A stretch of 64,000 nt of DNA, taken from NCBI RefSeq assembly GCF_000725495.1, contig NZ_JNZD01000032.1, positions 1 through 64,000 of the forward strand, given 5' to 3'. Numbering within the stretch: the first letter of the stretch is position 1; each line of letters begins with the position of its first letter. Shown here in pieces: positions 36,036 through 45,407 of this stretch. A program made the position numbers and the translations under genes. This DNA comes from Streptomyces aureus (GTDB lineage: Bacteria; Actinomycetota; Actinomycetes; Streptomycetales; Streptomycetaceae). Below the pieces are notes generated by a model. That model was not told the origin of the DNA. It saw only the letters and a list, made by a program, of their open reading frames with translations, and did not search any database.

Positions 36036-37256
36036 TCAGCCGTTGAACGTACCGCTCTTGACGGCCTTCCACTTGCCGTCGACGACCTGGTAGACGGTGA
36101 GCTGCTTGTTGGTGGTGTCGCCGTACTCGTCGAAGGAGACCGGGCCGGCGATGCCGTCGAACTTGGTCTTCTGGACCTCGGCGACGATCTTGGCGCGGGC
36201 GCCGTCCGGGATCTTGCCGTCCTTCACGACAGCGCCGATGGCCTTGATGATCGCCGTGGCGGCGTCGTAGGAGTAGCCACCGTAGGTGCCGTAGTCACCC
36301 TTGAGGCCGGACGCCTTGTACTTCTTGATGAAGTCGGCGGCGGAAGCCAGGGAGTCGACGGGCTGGCCGACCGAGGTGACCAGGTCGCCCTCGGAGGGCT
36401 TGCCGGCGGTCTGGATGTAGGTGTCGGAGAACATGCCGTCGCCACCGAACAGCGGGATCTTGGCTCCGCCGTCCTTCAGCTGCTTCGTGAGCTTCTCGGA
36501 CTCGTCGTACTGACCGCCGTAGTAGACGAGGTCGGCCTTGGAGTTCTTGATCTTGGTGACGAGCGCGGAGAAGTCCGTGTCGCCGGTGTTGACGTGGTCC
36601 TCGCCCGCGAGCTTGCCGCCGGACTTGGTGAAGCCGGCCTTGAAGAGCTTGGCCAGGCCGGCGCCGTAGGTCTGCTTGTCGTCGACGACGTACACCTTGC
36701 GCTTCTTCAGCGTGTTGTAGGCGTAGTCGGCCGCGAAGCCGCCCTGGAGGGCGTCGGTGGTGGCGGTGCGGAAGTAGGTCTTGAACGGGCGGGTCTTGGA
36801 GGTCTGCCAGTTCTTGCCCTGGGTGAGCTCGGGGGCCGTGTTGGACGGCGAGATCTCGACCAGGTTGGCGGTGTCGAAGACCTGCTGCATCTGGGTGGCG
36901 ACGCCGGAGTTCAGCGGGCCGACCACGCCGAGGACCTTGTCGTCCTGGACGAGCTGGGTGGCGTTGGCCTGGCCGGAGGCCGGGATCGCCTTGTCGTCGA
37001 GCGCCTTGACCTTGAAGGTCACGCCGGGAACGGTGTTGTTCTTGTTGGCGTCGTCCACGGCGATCTGGACGCCGCCCTGGATGCCGAGGCCGGTGGCGGA
37101 GTTCTGACCGGTCAGCGGCGCGTCCACGCCGATGATGATCTCGGTCTTCTTGCTGCCCTTGCTGTCGCCGCTGTCGTCGCGCGAGCCGCAGGCGGTCAGC
37201 GTGAGTGCTCCTGTCGTGAGCACGGCGGTGAGTATGACCATGGAACGCTGTCGCAC
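36036..37256 (-). CDS. livJ: branched-chain amino acid-binding lipoprotein LivJ
   Basis: Extracytoplasmic substrate-binding protein of the importer, 406 residues. It has a lipoprotein signal with lipobox LTAC (C23), then a Ser/Gly/Asp linker and a type I periplasmic-binding fold (IIIGVDAPLTGQNSATG, VVGPLNSGVATQMQ, LVYYGGQYDESEKL). It starts at GTG with AGAGGA upstream. The 195-bp gap before livH may hold a partial terminator or processing site, allowing more binding protein than permease. No regulatory site was recognised. Confidence 0.95.
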   Translation of the reverse strand: MRQRSMVILTAVLTTGALTLTACGSRDDSGDSKGSKKTEIIIGVDAPLTGQNSATGLGIQGGVQIAVDDANKNNTVPGVTFKVKALDDKAIPASGQANATQLVQDDKVLGVVGPLNSGVATQMQQVFDTANLVEISPSNTAPELTQGKNWQTSKTRPFKTYFRTATTDALQGGFAADYAYNTLKKRKVYVVDDKQTYGAGLAKLFKAGFTKSGGKLAGEDHVNTGDTDFSALVTKIKNSKADLVYYGGQYDESEKLTKQLKDGGAKIPLFGGDGMFSDTYIQTAGKPSEGDLVTSVGQPVDSLASAADFIKKYKASGLKGDYGTYGGYSYDAATAIIKAIGAVVKDGKIPDGARAKIVAEVQKTKFDGIAGPVSFDEYGDTTNKQLTVYQVVDGKWKAVKSGTFNG

Positions 37257-38342
37257 GTTGAATCCTCTCCCTGGCGCGGCACCCCAGGGTGGGGGCCGTG
37301 ATTCTCGCCGGGCCGTACTTGGTGAAGCAGGGCCGTGCAGTGACGCGCCCGGCGGCGCGGTGACTGGCCGTGACTATAGGCGCAGGTCGGGGGGGTGGGG
37401 AGGAGCGTGGGGAAGGCTGTGACGCTCTTGTTATCCGGGGGGCGTCTCGCGGGGTGTGGGCCGGACGATCGGAGCATTTCGGCGCTTTGGCCGGACGCGG
37501 TTGTGTGTTCGCATGGTGAGAACGCGCAGATCCGGGTTGATGGCGGATACCGGAAGCAGGCGGCCCGGCGGCGGTCCTGAGGGCCCTCGCGGGCGCACTG
37601 CAAGGCGGCCCGCGGGACGGGCATTGATTTATTGCGGCAGAGGTAACCGACTGTTACCACCGTGTGATGTGGCCGCGGGTGTTCTGGCTGGGCGAAGTGG
37701 GTGTGCAGGCGGGCCTGTTGGGGCGTCAGGGGGCGTGCGGGGCGGGGGTGTGCGCGGGAGGGCGCACGCCGCCGAAGTGAGCCTTTGCGGTTGCTGTGCG
37801 TTGCCGTCGCGGACGCGCAGGTCGGGGCGGGGGCCCTCGGGGACGGGTGTCGGCCCGGCGCGGTTGTATACGGCGCCGCGCAAGGCGATGAGGCAAGGGG
37901 TTTCCGGCCTTCACTGACAGTGGCAGCGGCGCAGGGCCGGCGCGCTCAACTCGTTCGGCGCGGGGCCCACTTGGCGGACGGTGACGGCGGTGCGGTTCGC
38001 GCGGCCGGCCGGGAAGCGGAAGCAAGTGCCCGCCTCGGCAGGGTGGTTGGCTGGGACGGTGGCGGCTCCGTCGGCGACAGGCCGGATGGGTGCGGGACGC
38101 CGGGGAGGCCGGTTGCGATCGCGACGGGGGCCGGGGCGGGCGGCGTCGGTGCGGGCCGGGGGTGGGGGGCGTCGGTGCGGGCCGGGGGTGGGGGCGGGGC
38201 TTCGGCGGGCCGGGAGGCTTCGGTGTCCCGGGTCTGCCCGGGCTGGTCTGCGCATCAACGAGGCGTTGCGGGGCGGGAGTTGAGTCACCGGAGGGGCCGG
38301 CGTCTGGAGTGCGCACGCTCGGCGGTGCCCGGCGCGCCCCGG

Positions 38343-38603
38343 TCGCAGGTGGTGCTGGGCCTGAGGAGGTGGGGTGCGCTTGGCCCAGGGGAAGTGCCCG
38401 GCCGGGCGGATGCCGATAGGTCGAGGCCCTCTGCGAGCGGGTTGGCGTTGAGCCTGAGCGGAACCCCGCTCGCGGGTGGTGCTGGGCCTGAGGGGGTGGG
38501 GTGCGCTTGGCCCAGGGGGAGTGCCCCGGCCGGGCGGATGCCGATAGGCCCGGAGGCAGGCCCTCTGCGGGCGGGTTGCCTTTGAGTCCGAGCGGAACCC
38601 CGC
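38343..38603. repeat. about 130-bp direct repeat, two copies plus a fragment
   Basis: Copy 1 (38,343-38,469) and copy 2 (38,470-38,603) are adjacent and about 85-90% alike by eye. Both contain GGTGGTGCTGGGCCTGAG, GTGCGCTTGGCCCAGGGG, CGGATGCCGATAGG and end GAGCGGAACCCCGC. A degenerate third piece runs to about 38,655. The size is unlike the short minisatellites elsewhere in the window. Confidence 0.85.
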
Positions 38604-39056
38604 GGGCGGGCCGGTTGGCGCTGGGCCCCAAAGGATGCCCCGGTCGGGCGGCCGGAAACCCTTGCCCTCAGGTCGCGGTTCACACGCCCTGAGGGTGCCG
38701 ACGGTCCTACGGGAGCGATTCCGAACCCCGGGGCCTTTTGGCGGGCCCAGCAGCGTCCCGGCGCGTCTTGCGCGTCCGGGTGAGCCTCGCAGCGTTCGGA
38801 CGGGTCCTGGGGCGTTCGGGAGCGTCCGGGAGCGAGGTCGGCCCTCGGTGTGCCCGGCCGATCGGTCGGACGGGTTGGTGATCCGCCCGGACTGCTCCAG
38901 CGGGCCGATGATCGGCCCCGACCACTCCGGCGGTCCGATGATCGGTCCCGGCTGCTCCGGCGGGCCGCGACGATCCGCGCCCGTGGCGCCCGGCCCGTAC
39001 GTACGGATCCCCGGCCTCCCGCCCTCTCCAGTGGCCCGGAGGGGCTCGGCGCCCCG

Positions 39057-39210
39057 GAGCCCTCGGCCGCCCGGAGTCGCCCGGCCCCTATGTACGGATC
39101 ACCGGCCTCCCGCCCCCGGTGGCCCGGAGCCCTCGGCGAGCCCTCGGCCGCCCGGAGTCGCCCGGCCCCTATGTACGGATCACCGGCCTCCCGCCCCCGG
39201 TGGCCCGGAG
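39057..39210. repeat. 73-bp direct repeat, two perfect copies at 81-bp spacing
   Basis: Two apparently identical 73-bp copies (39,057-39,129 and 39,138-39,210) contain CCCCTATGTACGGATCACCGG. A more diverged partial copy precedes them (about 38,995-39,046). Perfect identity suggests recent duplication. They lie just downstream of the thioesterase gene. Confidence 0.9.
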
Positions 39211-39316
39211 GACTCGGCGCCCCGGAGCTCTCCGGGACCCGGCCCCCTCGGGTACCCGGAGTCGCCCGGGCCTCTTCGGGCACCCGGAGTCGCCCGGGCC
39301 CCGAGATGCCCGGACC

Positions 39317-39778
39317 TCAGCCCTGGGGCACGTCCTTGAGGATGCAGGTGAGGCGGGCGCTGCACACACGCTTGCCGTCCTCGCCGGTGATGGCGATCTC
39401 GTACGTCGCCGAGGTGCGCCCGCGGTGGACGGGGGTGGCGACGCCGGTGACGAGGCCGGAGCGGACGCCGCGGTGGTGGGTGCAGTTCAGGTCGACGCCG
39501 ACGGCGATCTTTCTGCTGCCGCCGTGGAGCATGGCGCCGACGGAGCCGATGGTCTCGGCGAGGACGGCGGAGGCGCCTCCGTGCAGCAGGCCGTAGGGCT
39601 GGGTGTTGCCCTCGACGGGCATGGTGCCCACGACGCGGTCCGCGGAGGCCTCGATGATCTGGACGCCCATGCGGTTGCCGAGGTGGCCCGCGGAGAAGAG
39701 GGCGGGCAGGTCGACGCCGAGCGCGGCGTACTCGTCGATGACCCCTTGCGGGAACTTCGGGGTGTGCTGTTCGCCCAT
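39317..39778 (-). CDS. hotdog-fold thioesterase (PaaI type)
   Basis: A 153-residue acyl-CoA thioesterase-like protein. The hotdog signature is LLHGGASAVLAETIGSVGA, with the conserved asparagine before GLLHGG in EGNTQPYG and HHRGVRSG further on. It probably releases CoA from an aromatic or small acyl thioester, but the substrate cannot be read from sequence. The ATG has GGAG 8 nt upstream. It is 61 bp downstream of the molybdoenzyme gene on the same strand and may be cotranscribed with it. Confidence 0.87.
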   Translation of the reverse strand: MGEQHTPKFPQGVIDEYAALGVDLPALFSAGHLGNRMGVQIIEASADRVVGTMPVEGNTQPYGLLHGGASAVLAETIGSVGAMLHGGSRKIAVGVDLNCTHHRGVRSGLVTGVATPVHRGRTSATYEIAITGEDGKRVCSARLTCILKDVPQG

Positions 39779-39839
39779 GGGGCCCGGCTCCGTTCGTCGT
39801 GGACCGCTGCGTCGCGGAGGTCTCCTGCTGAGCGAACGC

Positions 39840-42119
39840 TCAGTCGGCTGTCGATTGTTCCAGACGGACGACCACGGATTTGCTGGCAGGGGTGTTGCTG
39901 GTGTCGGCGGTCGAGTCGAGGGGGACCAGGACGTTGGTCTCGGGGTAGTAGGCGGCGGCGCAGCCGCGGGCGGTGGGGTAGTGCACGACGCGGAAGCCGG
40001 GGGCGCGGCGTTCGACGCCGTCCTTCCATTCGCCGACCAGGTCGACGTAGGAGCCGTCGGCGATCTTCAGCTCGCGGGCGTCGTCGGGGTTGACGAGGAC
40101 GACGCGTCGGCCGTTCTTGATGCCCCGGTATCGGTCGTCGAGTCCGTAGATGGTGGTGTTGTACTGGTCGTGGGAGCGCAGGGTCTGCAGGAGCAGGCGG
40201 CCCGCGGGGAGTTCGGGGTGTTCGACGGGTGCGGCGGTGAAGTTGGCCTTGCCGGTGGCCGTCGGGAAGCGGCGTTCGTCGCGGGGGGCGTGGGGGAGGG
40301 CGAAGCCGGCGGGGTCGGCCACGCGCGCGTTGAAGTCCTGGAAGCCGGGGATCACGCGGGCGATGCGGTCGCGGACGGTCGCGTAGTCCTTCTCGAATTC
40401 TTCCCAGGGAGTGGTGCTGGCCTCGCCGAGGACCGCGCGGGCGAGGCGGGCGACGATGGCGGGTTCGGACAGCAGGTGGGGGCTCGCGGGCTCCAGGCGG
40501 CCGCGTGAGGCGTGCACCATGCCCATGGAGTCCTCGACGGTCACGAACTGTTCGCCGCTGCTCTGGAGGTCGCGTTCGGTGCGTCCGAGGGTGGGCAGGA
40601 TGAGGGCGCGCGCGCCGGTGACGGCGTGCGAGCGGTTGAGCTTGGTGGAGACGTGGACGGTGAGGCGGGCGCGTCGCATGGCCGCCTCGGTGACGTCGGT
40701 GTCGGGGGAGGCGGAGACGAAGTTGCCGCCCATGGCGAAGAACACCTTGGCGTCGCCGTCGCGCAGGGCGCGGATGGCGCCGACGACGTCGTAGCCGTGT
40801 TCGCGGGGTGCCGTGAAGCCGAACTCCTTCTCCAGGGCGTCGAGGAACGCGGGGGCGGGGCGTTCGAAGATGCCCATCGTGCGGTCGCCCTGGACGTTGG
40901 AGTGGCCGCGGACGGGGCAGACGCCGGCGCCGGGGCGGCCGATGTTGCCCCGCAGCAGCAGGAAGTTGACGACCTCGCGGATGGTGGGGACGGAGTGCTT
41001 GTGCTGGGTGAGGCCCATCGCCCAGCACACGATGGTGCGCTCGGAAGCGAGGACCATCCTCAGGGCTTCGTCGATGCTGTCGCGGGTGAGGCCGGTCGCG
41101 GTGAGGGTCTCGTCCCAGTCGGCGGCGCGGGCGGCCTCGGTGAAGGCCTCATATCCGTGGGTGTGTTCGGCGACGAACGTCTCGTCGACGGCGCCCTCGG
41201 TGTCCAGGATGAGCTTGTTCAGCAGGCGGAAGAGCGCCTGGTCGCCGCCGATGCGGATCTGGAGGAAGAGATCGGTCAGGGCCGCGCCCTTGACCATGCC
41301 CTGGGGGGTCTGCGGGTTCTTGAAGCGTTCCATGCCCGCTTCGGGCAGCGGGTTGACGGTGATGATCTTCGCGCCGTTGGCCTTGGCCTTCTCCAGGGCG
41401 GAGAGCATGCGCGGGTGGTTCGTGCCGGGGTTCTGTCCGGCGACGATGATCAGGTCCGCCTTGTAGAGGTCCTCCAGCAGGACGCTGCCCTTGCCGATGC
41501 CGATCGTCTCGTTGAGCGCGGAGCCGGACGACTCGTGGCACATGTTCGAGCAGTCGGGCAGGTTGTTCGTGCCGAGTTCGCGGGCGAAGAGCTGGTAGAG
41601 GAACGCGGCTTCGTTGCTGGTGCGGCCGGAGGTGTAGAAGAGCGCCTCGTCGGGGGAGCCGAGCGCGGCGATCTCCTCGGCGACGATCTCGAAGGCGCGG
41701 TCCCAGCCGACGGGCTGGTAGTGGTCGGCGCCCTCGGGGAGGTACATGGGGTAGGTGAGGCGGCCCTGCTGGCCGAGCCAGTAGCCGCTGCGGCCGGCGA
41801 GGTCGGAGACGGGGTGCGCGGCGAAGAAGTCCGGGGTGACGCGGCGCAGGGTCGCTTCCTCGGCGACGGCCTTGGCGCCGTTCTCGCAGAACTCGGCGGT
41901 GTGCCGGTGCTCGGGCTCGGGCCAGGCGCAGCCGGGACAGTCGAAGCCGTCCTTCTGGTTGACGCGCAGGAGGGTGAGCGCGGTGCGGCGGACGCCCATC
42001 TGCTGCTGGGCGATGCGCAGGGTGTGTCCGATGGCGGGGAGTCCGGCGGCGGCGTGCTTGGGTTCGGCTACCTGCGGAGCGTCCTGGACCGGATCGCTTT
42101 TCGGCGGCTTGCTGGCCAT
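39840..42119 (-). CDS. FdhF/YdeP-family molybdopterin oxidoreductase
   Basis: A 759-residue molybdenum bis-MGD enzyme of the YdeP type. Near the N-terminus is a C61-x2-C64 pair (DCPGCAWPEPEH) instead of the four-cysteine iron-sulphur motif of true formate dehydrogenases. Then come SGRTSNEAAFLYQLFAR, CSNMCHESSGSALNETIGIGKG, GQNPGTNHPRM and a C-terminal MGD-binding domain with LRSHDQYNTTIYG. Despite database names, formate oxidation is unproven for this family, and YdeP is linked with acid resistance in Escherichia coli. It is read divergently from polA. The ATG has AAGGGG 7 nt upstream. Confidence 0.9.
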   Translation of the reverse strand: MASKPPKSDPVQDAPQVAEPKHAAAGLPAIGHTLRIAQQQMGVRRTALTLLRVNQKDGFDCPGCAWPEPEHRHTAEFCENGAKAVAEEATLRRVTPDFFAAHPVSDLAGRSGYWLGQQGRLTYPMYLPEGADHYQPVGWDRAFEIVAEEIAALGSPDEALFYTSGRTSNEAAFLYQLFARELGTNNLPDCSNMCHESSGSALNETIGIGKGSVLLEDLYKADLIIVAGQNPGTNHPRMLSALEKAKANGAKIITVNPLPEAGMERFKNPQTPQGMVKGAALTDLFLQIRIGGDQALFRLLNKLILDTEGAVDETFVAEHTHGYEAFTEAARAADWDETLTATGLTRDSIDEALRMVLASERTIVCWAMGLTQHKHSVPTIREVVNFLLLRGNIGRPGAGVCPVRGHSNVQGDRTMGIFERPAPAFLDALEKEFGFTAPREHGYDVVGAIRALRDGDAKVFFAMGGNFVSASPDTDVTEAAMRRARLTVHVSTKLNRSHAVTGARALILPTLGRTERDLQSSGEQFVTVEDSMGMVHASRGRLEPASPHLLSEPAIVARLARAVLGEASTTPWEEFEKDYATVRDRIARVIPGFQDFNARVADPAGFALPHAPRDERRFPTATGKANFTAAPVEHPELPAGRLLLQTLRSHDQYNTTIYGLDDRYRGIKNGRRVVLVNPDDARELKIADGSYVDLVGEWKDGVERRAPGFRVVHYPTARGCAAAYYPETNVLVPLDSTADTSNTPASKSVVVRLEQSTAD

Positions 42120-42289
42120 CGCTGAACCCCTTCGCGTGCGCACGGCGGTGTGCGTGTGTTCGTACCTCTTCGATCCTCGCACGCGTGGCCGACAGCCTTG
42201 GCCGTGGGTTGTGGGAATCCGGGGCGGGAGGCCGGTGCGCGGGGCCGGGAGGGCCCGCGTTGTCAGCGGGCCGTGGCAGGATCGGGGGT

Positions 42290-45016
42290 GTGGCAGAGAC
42301 AGCATCGAAGAAGACCGAGAAAACCGCAGGTACGGGCCGCCCGCGCCTGATGCTCATGGACGGGCACTCGCTGGCCTACCGCGCGTTCTTCGCGCTGCCC
42401 GCGGAGAACTTCACCACCGCGACGGGTCAGCCGACGAACGCCATCTATGGTTTCGCGTCGATGCTGGCGAACACGCTGCGCGACGAGTCGCCCACGCATT
42501 TCGCCGTGGCGTTCGACGTGTCGCGCAAGACCTGGCGTTCGGAGGAGTTCACCGAGTACAAGGCGAACAGGTCGAAGACCCCGGACGAGTTCAAGGGGCA
42601 GGTCGAGCTGATCGGCGAGCTGCTGGACGCGATGCACGCGCAGCGGTTCGCGGTCGACGGCTTCGAGGCCGACGACATCATCGCGACGCTGGCGACCCAG
42701 GCCGAGGCCGAGGGTTTCGAGGTGCTGATCGTCACGGGCGACCGTGACTCCTTCCAGCTCGTCTCCGAACACACGACGGTGCTGTACCCGACGAAGGGCG
42801 TCTCGGAGCTGACCCGGTTCACTCCGGAGAAGGTCTTCGAGAAGTACGGGCTGACGCCGGCGCAGTACCCGGACTTCGCGGCGCTGCGCGGTGACCCGTC
42901 GGACAACCTGCCGGGCATTCCCGGGGTGGGCGAGAAGACGGCCGCGAAGTGGATCAACCAGTTCGGTTCGTTCGCGGAGCTGGTCGAGCGGGTCGAGGAG
43001 GTCAAGGGCAAGGCCGGCCAGAACCTGCGCGACCACCTGGAGGCGGTGAAGCTCAACCGCCGTCTCACGGAGATGGTCAAGGACGTCGAGCTGCCGCGGA
43101 CGGTCGCGGACCTGGAGCGCGCGGCGTACGACCGCACGGCGCTGGCGATGGTCCTGGACACGCTGGAGATCCGTAACCCCTCCCTGCGCGAGCGGCTGCT
43201 CGCCGTGGATCCGGGCGCCGCGGAGGCCGAGGAGGCCCGGCCGGCCGTCGAGGGCGTCGACATCGACGGAGCGGTGCTGGGCGCGGGAGAGCTCGCGCCG
43301 TGGCTCGCCGGGCACGGCACCGCGGTGCTGGGCGTGTCCACGGTGGACTCGTGGGCGCTGGGTTCGGGGTCGGTCGCCGAGGTGGCGCTGGCCACGGGCG
43401 AGGGTCCCGCGGTCTGGTTCGACCCGTCCCGGCTGGACGAGGCGGACGAGAACGCGTTCGCCGCGTGGCTCGCCGACGCCGGCAGGCACAAGGTGATGCA
43501 CAACGCCAAGGGCGCGATGCGGGTCTTCGCCGAGCACGGCTGGAGCATCGAGGGCGTGACCATGGACACGGCGCTCGCCGCCTACCTGGTCAAGCCGGGC
43601 CGTCGTTCCTTCGCGCTGGACGCGCTGTCCCTGGAGTACCTGGGCCGGGAGCTCGGGCCCGCCGCCGCGGCCGACGGACAGCTCGCGTTCGGTACGGACG
43701 AGCAGGCCGAGGCCGACGCGCTGATGGCGCAGGCCCGCACGATCCTCGATCTCGGGGAGGCGTTCGGCGAGAAGCTCCAGGAGGTCGGGGCCGCGGATCT
43801 GCTGCGGGACATGGAGCTGCCCACCTCCAGCCTGCTGGCGCGTCTGGAGCGGCACGGCATCGCCGCGGACCGCGCGCATCTGGAGGCCATGGAGCAGATG
43901 TTCGCGGGCGCGGTGCAGCAGGCCGTGAAGGAGGCGCACGCGGCGGCCGGGCACGAGTTCAACCTCGGTTCGCCCAAGCAGCTGCAGGAAGTCCTCTTCG
44001 GTGAACTGGCCCTGCCGAAGACGAAGAAGACGAAGACGGGTTACACGACGGACGCGGACGCGTTGGCCTGGCTGGCGACGCAGACCGAGAACGAACTGCC
44101 CGTGATCATGCTGCGGCACCGTGAGCAGGCGAAGCTGCGGTCCACCGTCGAGGGTCTGATCAAGACGATCGCGACGGACGGGCGTATCCACACGACGTTC
44201 AACCAGACGGTGGCGGCGACCGGCCGGCTGTCGTCGACCGATCCGAACCTCCAGAACATCCCGGTGCGCACGGACGAGGGCCGTGCGATCCGCCGCGGGT
44301 TCGTCGTCGGGGAGGGCTTCGAATGCCTCATGACCGCGGACTACAGCCAGATCGAACTGCGGGTCATGGCCCATCTGTCCGAGGACGAGGGGCTGCTGGA
44401 GGCGTTCACCTCCGGTGAGGACCTGCACACCACCGTCGCCTCCCAGGTGTTCTCGGTCGAGCGGTCCGCGGTCGACGCGGAGATGCGCCGCAAGATCAAG
44501 GCGATGTCGTACGGCCTCGCCTACGGGCTCTCGGCCTTCGGTCTGTCGCAGCAGCTGAACATCGAGGCGGGCGAGGCCCGTGCGCTGATGGACACCTACT
44601 TCGAGCGGTTCGGCGGAGTACGGGACTATCTGCGCCGCGCGGTCGACGAGGCCCGGGCCACCGGCTACACCGCGACGCTCTTCGGACGCCGCCGTTACCT
44701 GCCCGACCTCAACAGCGACAACCGGCAGCGCCGTGAGGCGGCCGAGCGGATGGCCCTGAACGCGCCCATCCAGGGCACCGCCGCCGACATCGTCAAGATC
44801 GCGATGCTGAACGTGGACCGGGCGCTGCGCGAGGCGAAGCTCGACTCCCGCATGCTGCTCCAGGTCCATGACGAAATCGTCCTGGAGATCGCTCCCGGTG
44901 AGCGGGAGCGCACCGAGGAGCTGCTGCGCCACGAGATGGCCTCGGCCGTCCAGCTGGACGTCCCGCTGGACGTCTCGGTCGGCGCGGGCCGTGACTGGGA
45001 GTCGGCCGCGCACTAG
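42290..45016 (+). CDS. polA: DNA polymerase I
   Basis: A 908-residue repair and Okazaki-fragment polymerase. Residues 20-300 are the 5'-3' exonuclease (LMLMDGHSLAYRAFFALP, DGFEADDIIATLA, GDPSDNLPGIPGVGEKTA). Residues 320-500 are a degenerate 3'-5' exonuclease domain whose catalytic acidic residues are not evident. The rest is the polymerase, with motif A MTADYSQIELRVMAHLS, motif B RRKIKAMSYGLAYG and motif C QVHDEIVLE. The GTG start gives VAETASKK, the usual Streptomyces N-terminus. No clear ribosome site is seen, and CAGGAT lies 7 nt before it, so it may be leaderless. Confidence 0.97.
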   Translation: MAETASKKTEKTAGTGRPRLMLMDGHSLAYRAFFALPAENFTTATGQPTNAIYGFASMLANTLRDESPTHFAVAFDVSRKTWRSEEFTEYKANRSKTPDEFKGQVELIGELLDAMHAQRFAVDGFEADDIIATLATQAEAEGFEVLIVTGDRDSFQLVSEHTTVLYPTKGVSELTRFTPEKVFEKYGLTPAQYPDFAALRGDPSDNLPGIPGVGEKTAAKWINQFGSFAELVERVEEVKGKAGQNLRDHLEAVKLNRRLTEMVKDVELPRTVADLERAAYDRTALAMVLDTLEIRNPSLRERLLAVDPGAAEAEEARPAVEGVDIDGAVLGAGELAPWLAGHGTAVLGVSTVDSWALGSGSVAEVALATGEGPAVWFDPSRLDEADENAFAAWLADAGRHKVMHNAKGAMRVFAEHGWSIEGVTMDTALAAYLVKPGRRSFALDALSLEYLGRELGPAAAADGQLAFGTDEQAEADALMAQARTILDLGEAFGEKLQEVGAADLLRDMELPTSSLLARLERHGIAADRAHLEAMEQMFAGAVQQAVKEAHAAAGHEFNLGSPKQLQEVLFGELALPKTKKTKTGYTTDADALAWLATQTENELPVIMLRHREQAKLRSTVEGLIKTIATDGRIHTTFNQTVAATGRLSSTDPNLQNIPVRTDEGRAIRRGFVVGEGFECLMTADYSQIELRVMAHLSEDEGLLEAFTSGEDLHTTVASQVFSVERSAVDAEMRRKIKAMSYGLAYGLSAFGLSQQLNIEAGEARALMDTYFERFGGVRDYLRRAVDEARATGYTATLFGRRRYLPDLNSDNRQRREAAERMALNAPIQGTAADIVKIAMLNVDRALREAKLDSRMLLQVHDEIVLEIAPGERERTEELLRHEMASAVQLDVPLDVSVGAGRDWESAAH

Positions 45017-45047
45017 GGCACCGCGCCGCGTCACCAGAAGGGCGGGG

Positions 45048-45072
45048 GCCCGGCACCTTCAAGGTGCCGGGC
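45048..45072 (+). terminator. hairpin after polA
   Basis: Perfect complementary arms GCCCGGCACCTT and AAGGTGCCGGGC separated by one base, so the real stem is about 10 bp with a 5-nt loop. It starts 31 bp past the stop and has no T-run. The rest of the 391-bp gap to the next gene shows no gene, only GGGCCGTCACC-like short repeats near 45,320-45,360. Confidence 0.7.
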
Positions 45073-45407
45073 GCCCGGTTCCGCGGCCGGTTTTCAGGTG
45101 TGCCCCGGTTTCCGGGCGGGGTTCAGACATCCCCGGCTGCGCCGCGGTGCTGCGGTGACCCTGCCTCCCTGGGGGTGGCCTTCGGCCTCGGGCGCGGGGG
45201 CGCTGCTCCGTGGACCACGGCGGGGGCCGGGACGGGTGCCCTCCTCGCCGGGGCCGGGTGTCCGTGCTCCCGTGCCCGGTGGCCGGGGACGCGCCCCGGG
45301 GCCGTCGCTCGTGGCGCTCCAGGCCGTCACCTCCTGGCGTCCCGGGCCGTCACCCGCCTGGCTCTCCCGGGGAGCCCCGGTCCTTGGGGTGCCGTGAGGA
45401 TGCGGGC

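Larger units (their letters stand above)
37257..39316. other. 2-kb repeat-rich region without a credible gene
   Basis: Open frames exist on both strands but consist of translated repeats, with no family resemblance, no ribosome sites and amino acid compositions dominated by Gly, Arg, Pro and Ala. From the left the region holds the livJ upstream DNA, a less GC-rich patch near 37,620-37,660 (ATTGATTTATTG, possibly a promoter), G-rich short repeats at 38,125-38,195, two 127-134-bp repeats, a threefold 30-bp repeat near 38,885-38,955, and two perfect 73-bp repeats near the right end. Confidence 0.65.

Noticed and set aside
37701..39339. Several 200-330-codon open frames on both strands between livJ and the thioesterase gene
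   Set aside because: They translate direct repeats, show no domain, and exist equally on both strands.
39840..42119. Naming the molybdoenzyme a formate dehydrogenase
   Set aside because: It lacks the N-terminal four-cysteine iron-sulphur motif and matches the YdeP subgroup, whose substrate is not established.
42263..45034. 923-codon open frame antisense to polA
   Set aside because: Arg/Val/Gln-rich shadow; polA on the other strand has all polymerase motifs.
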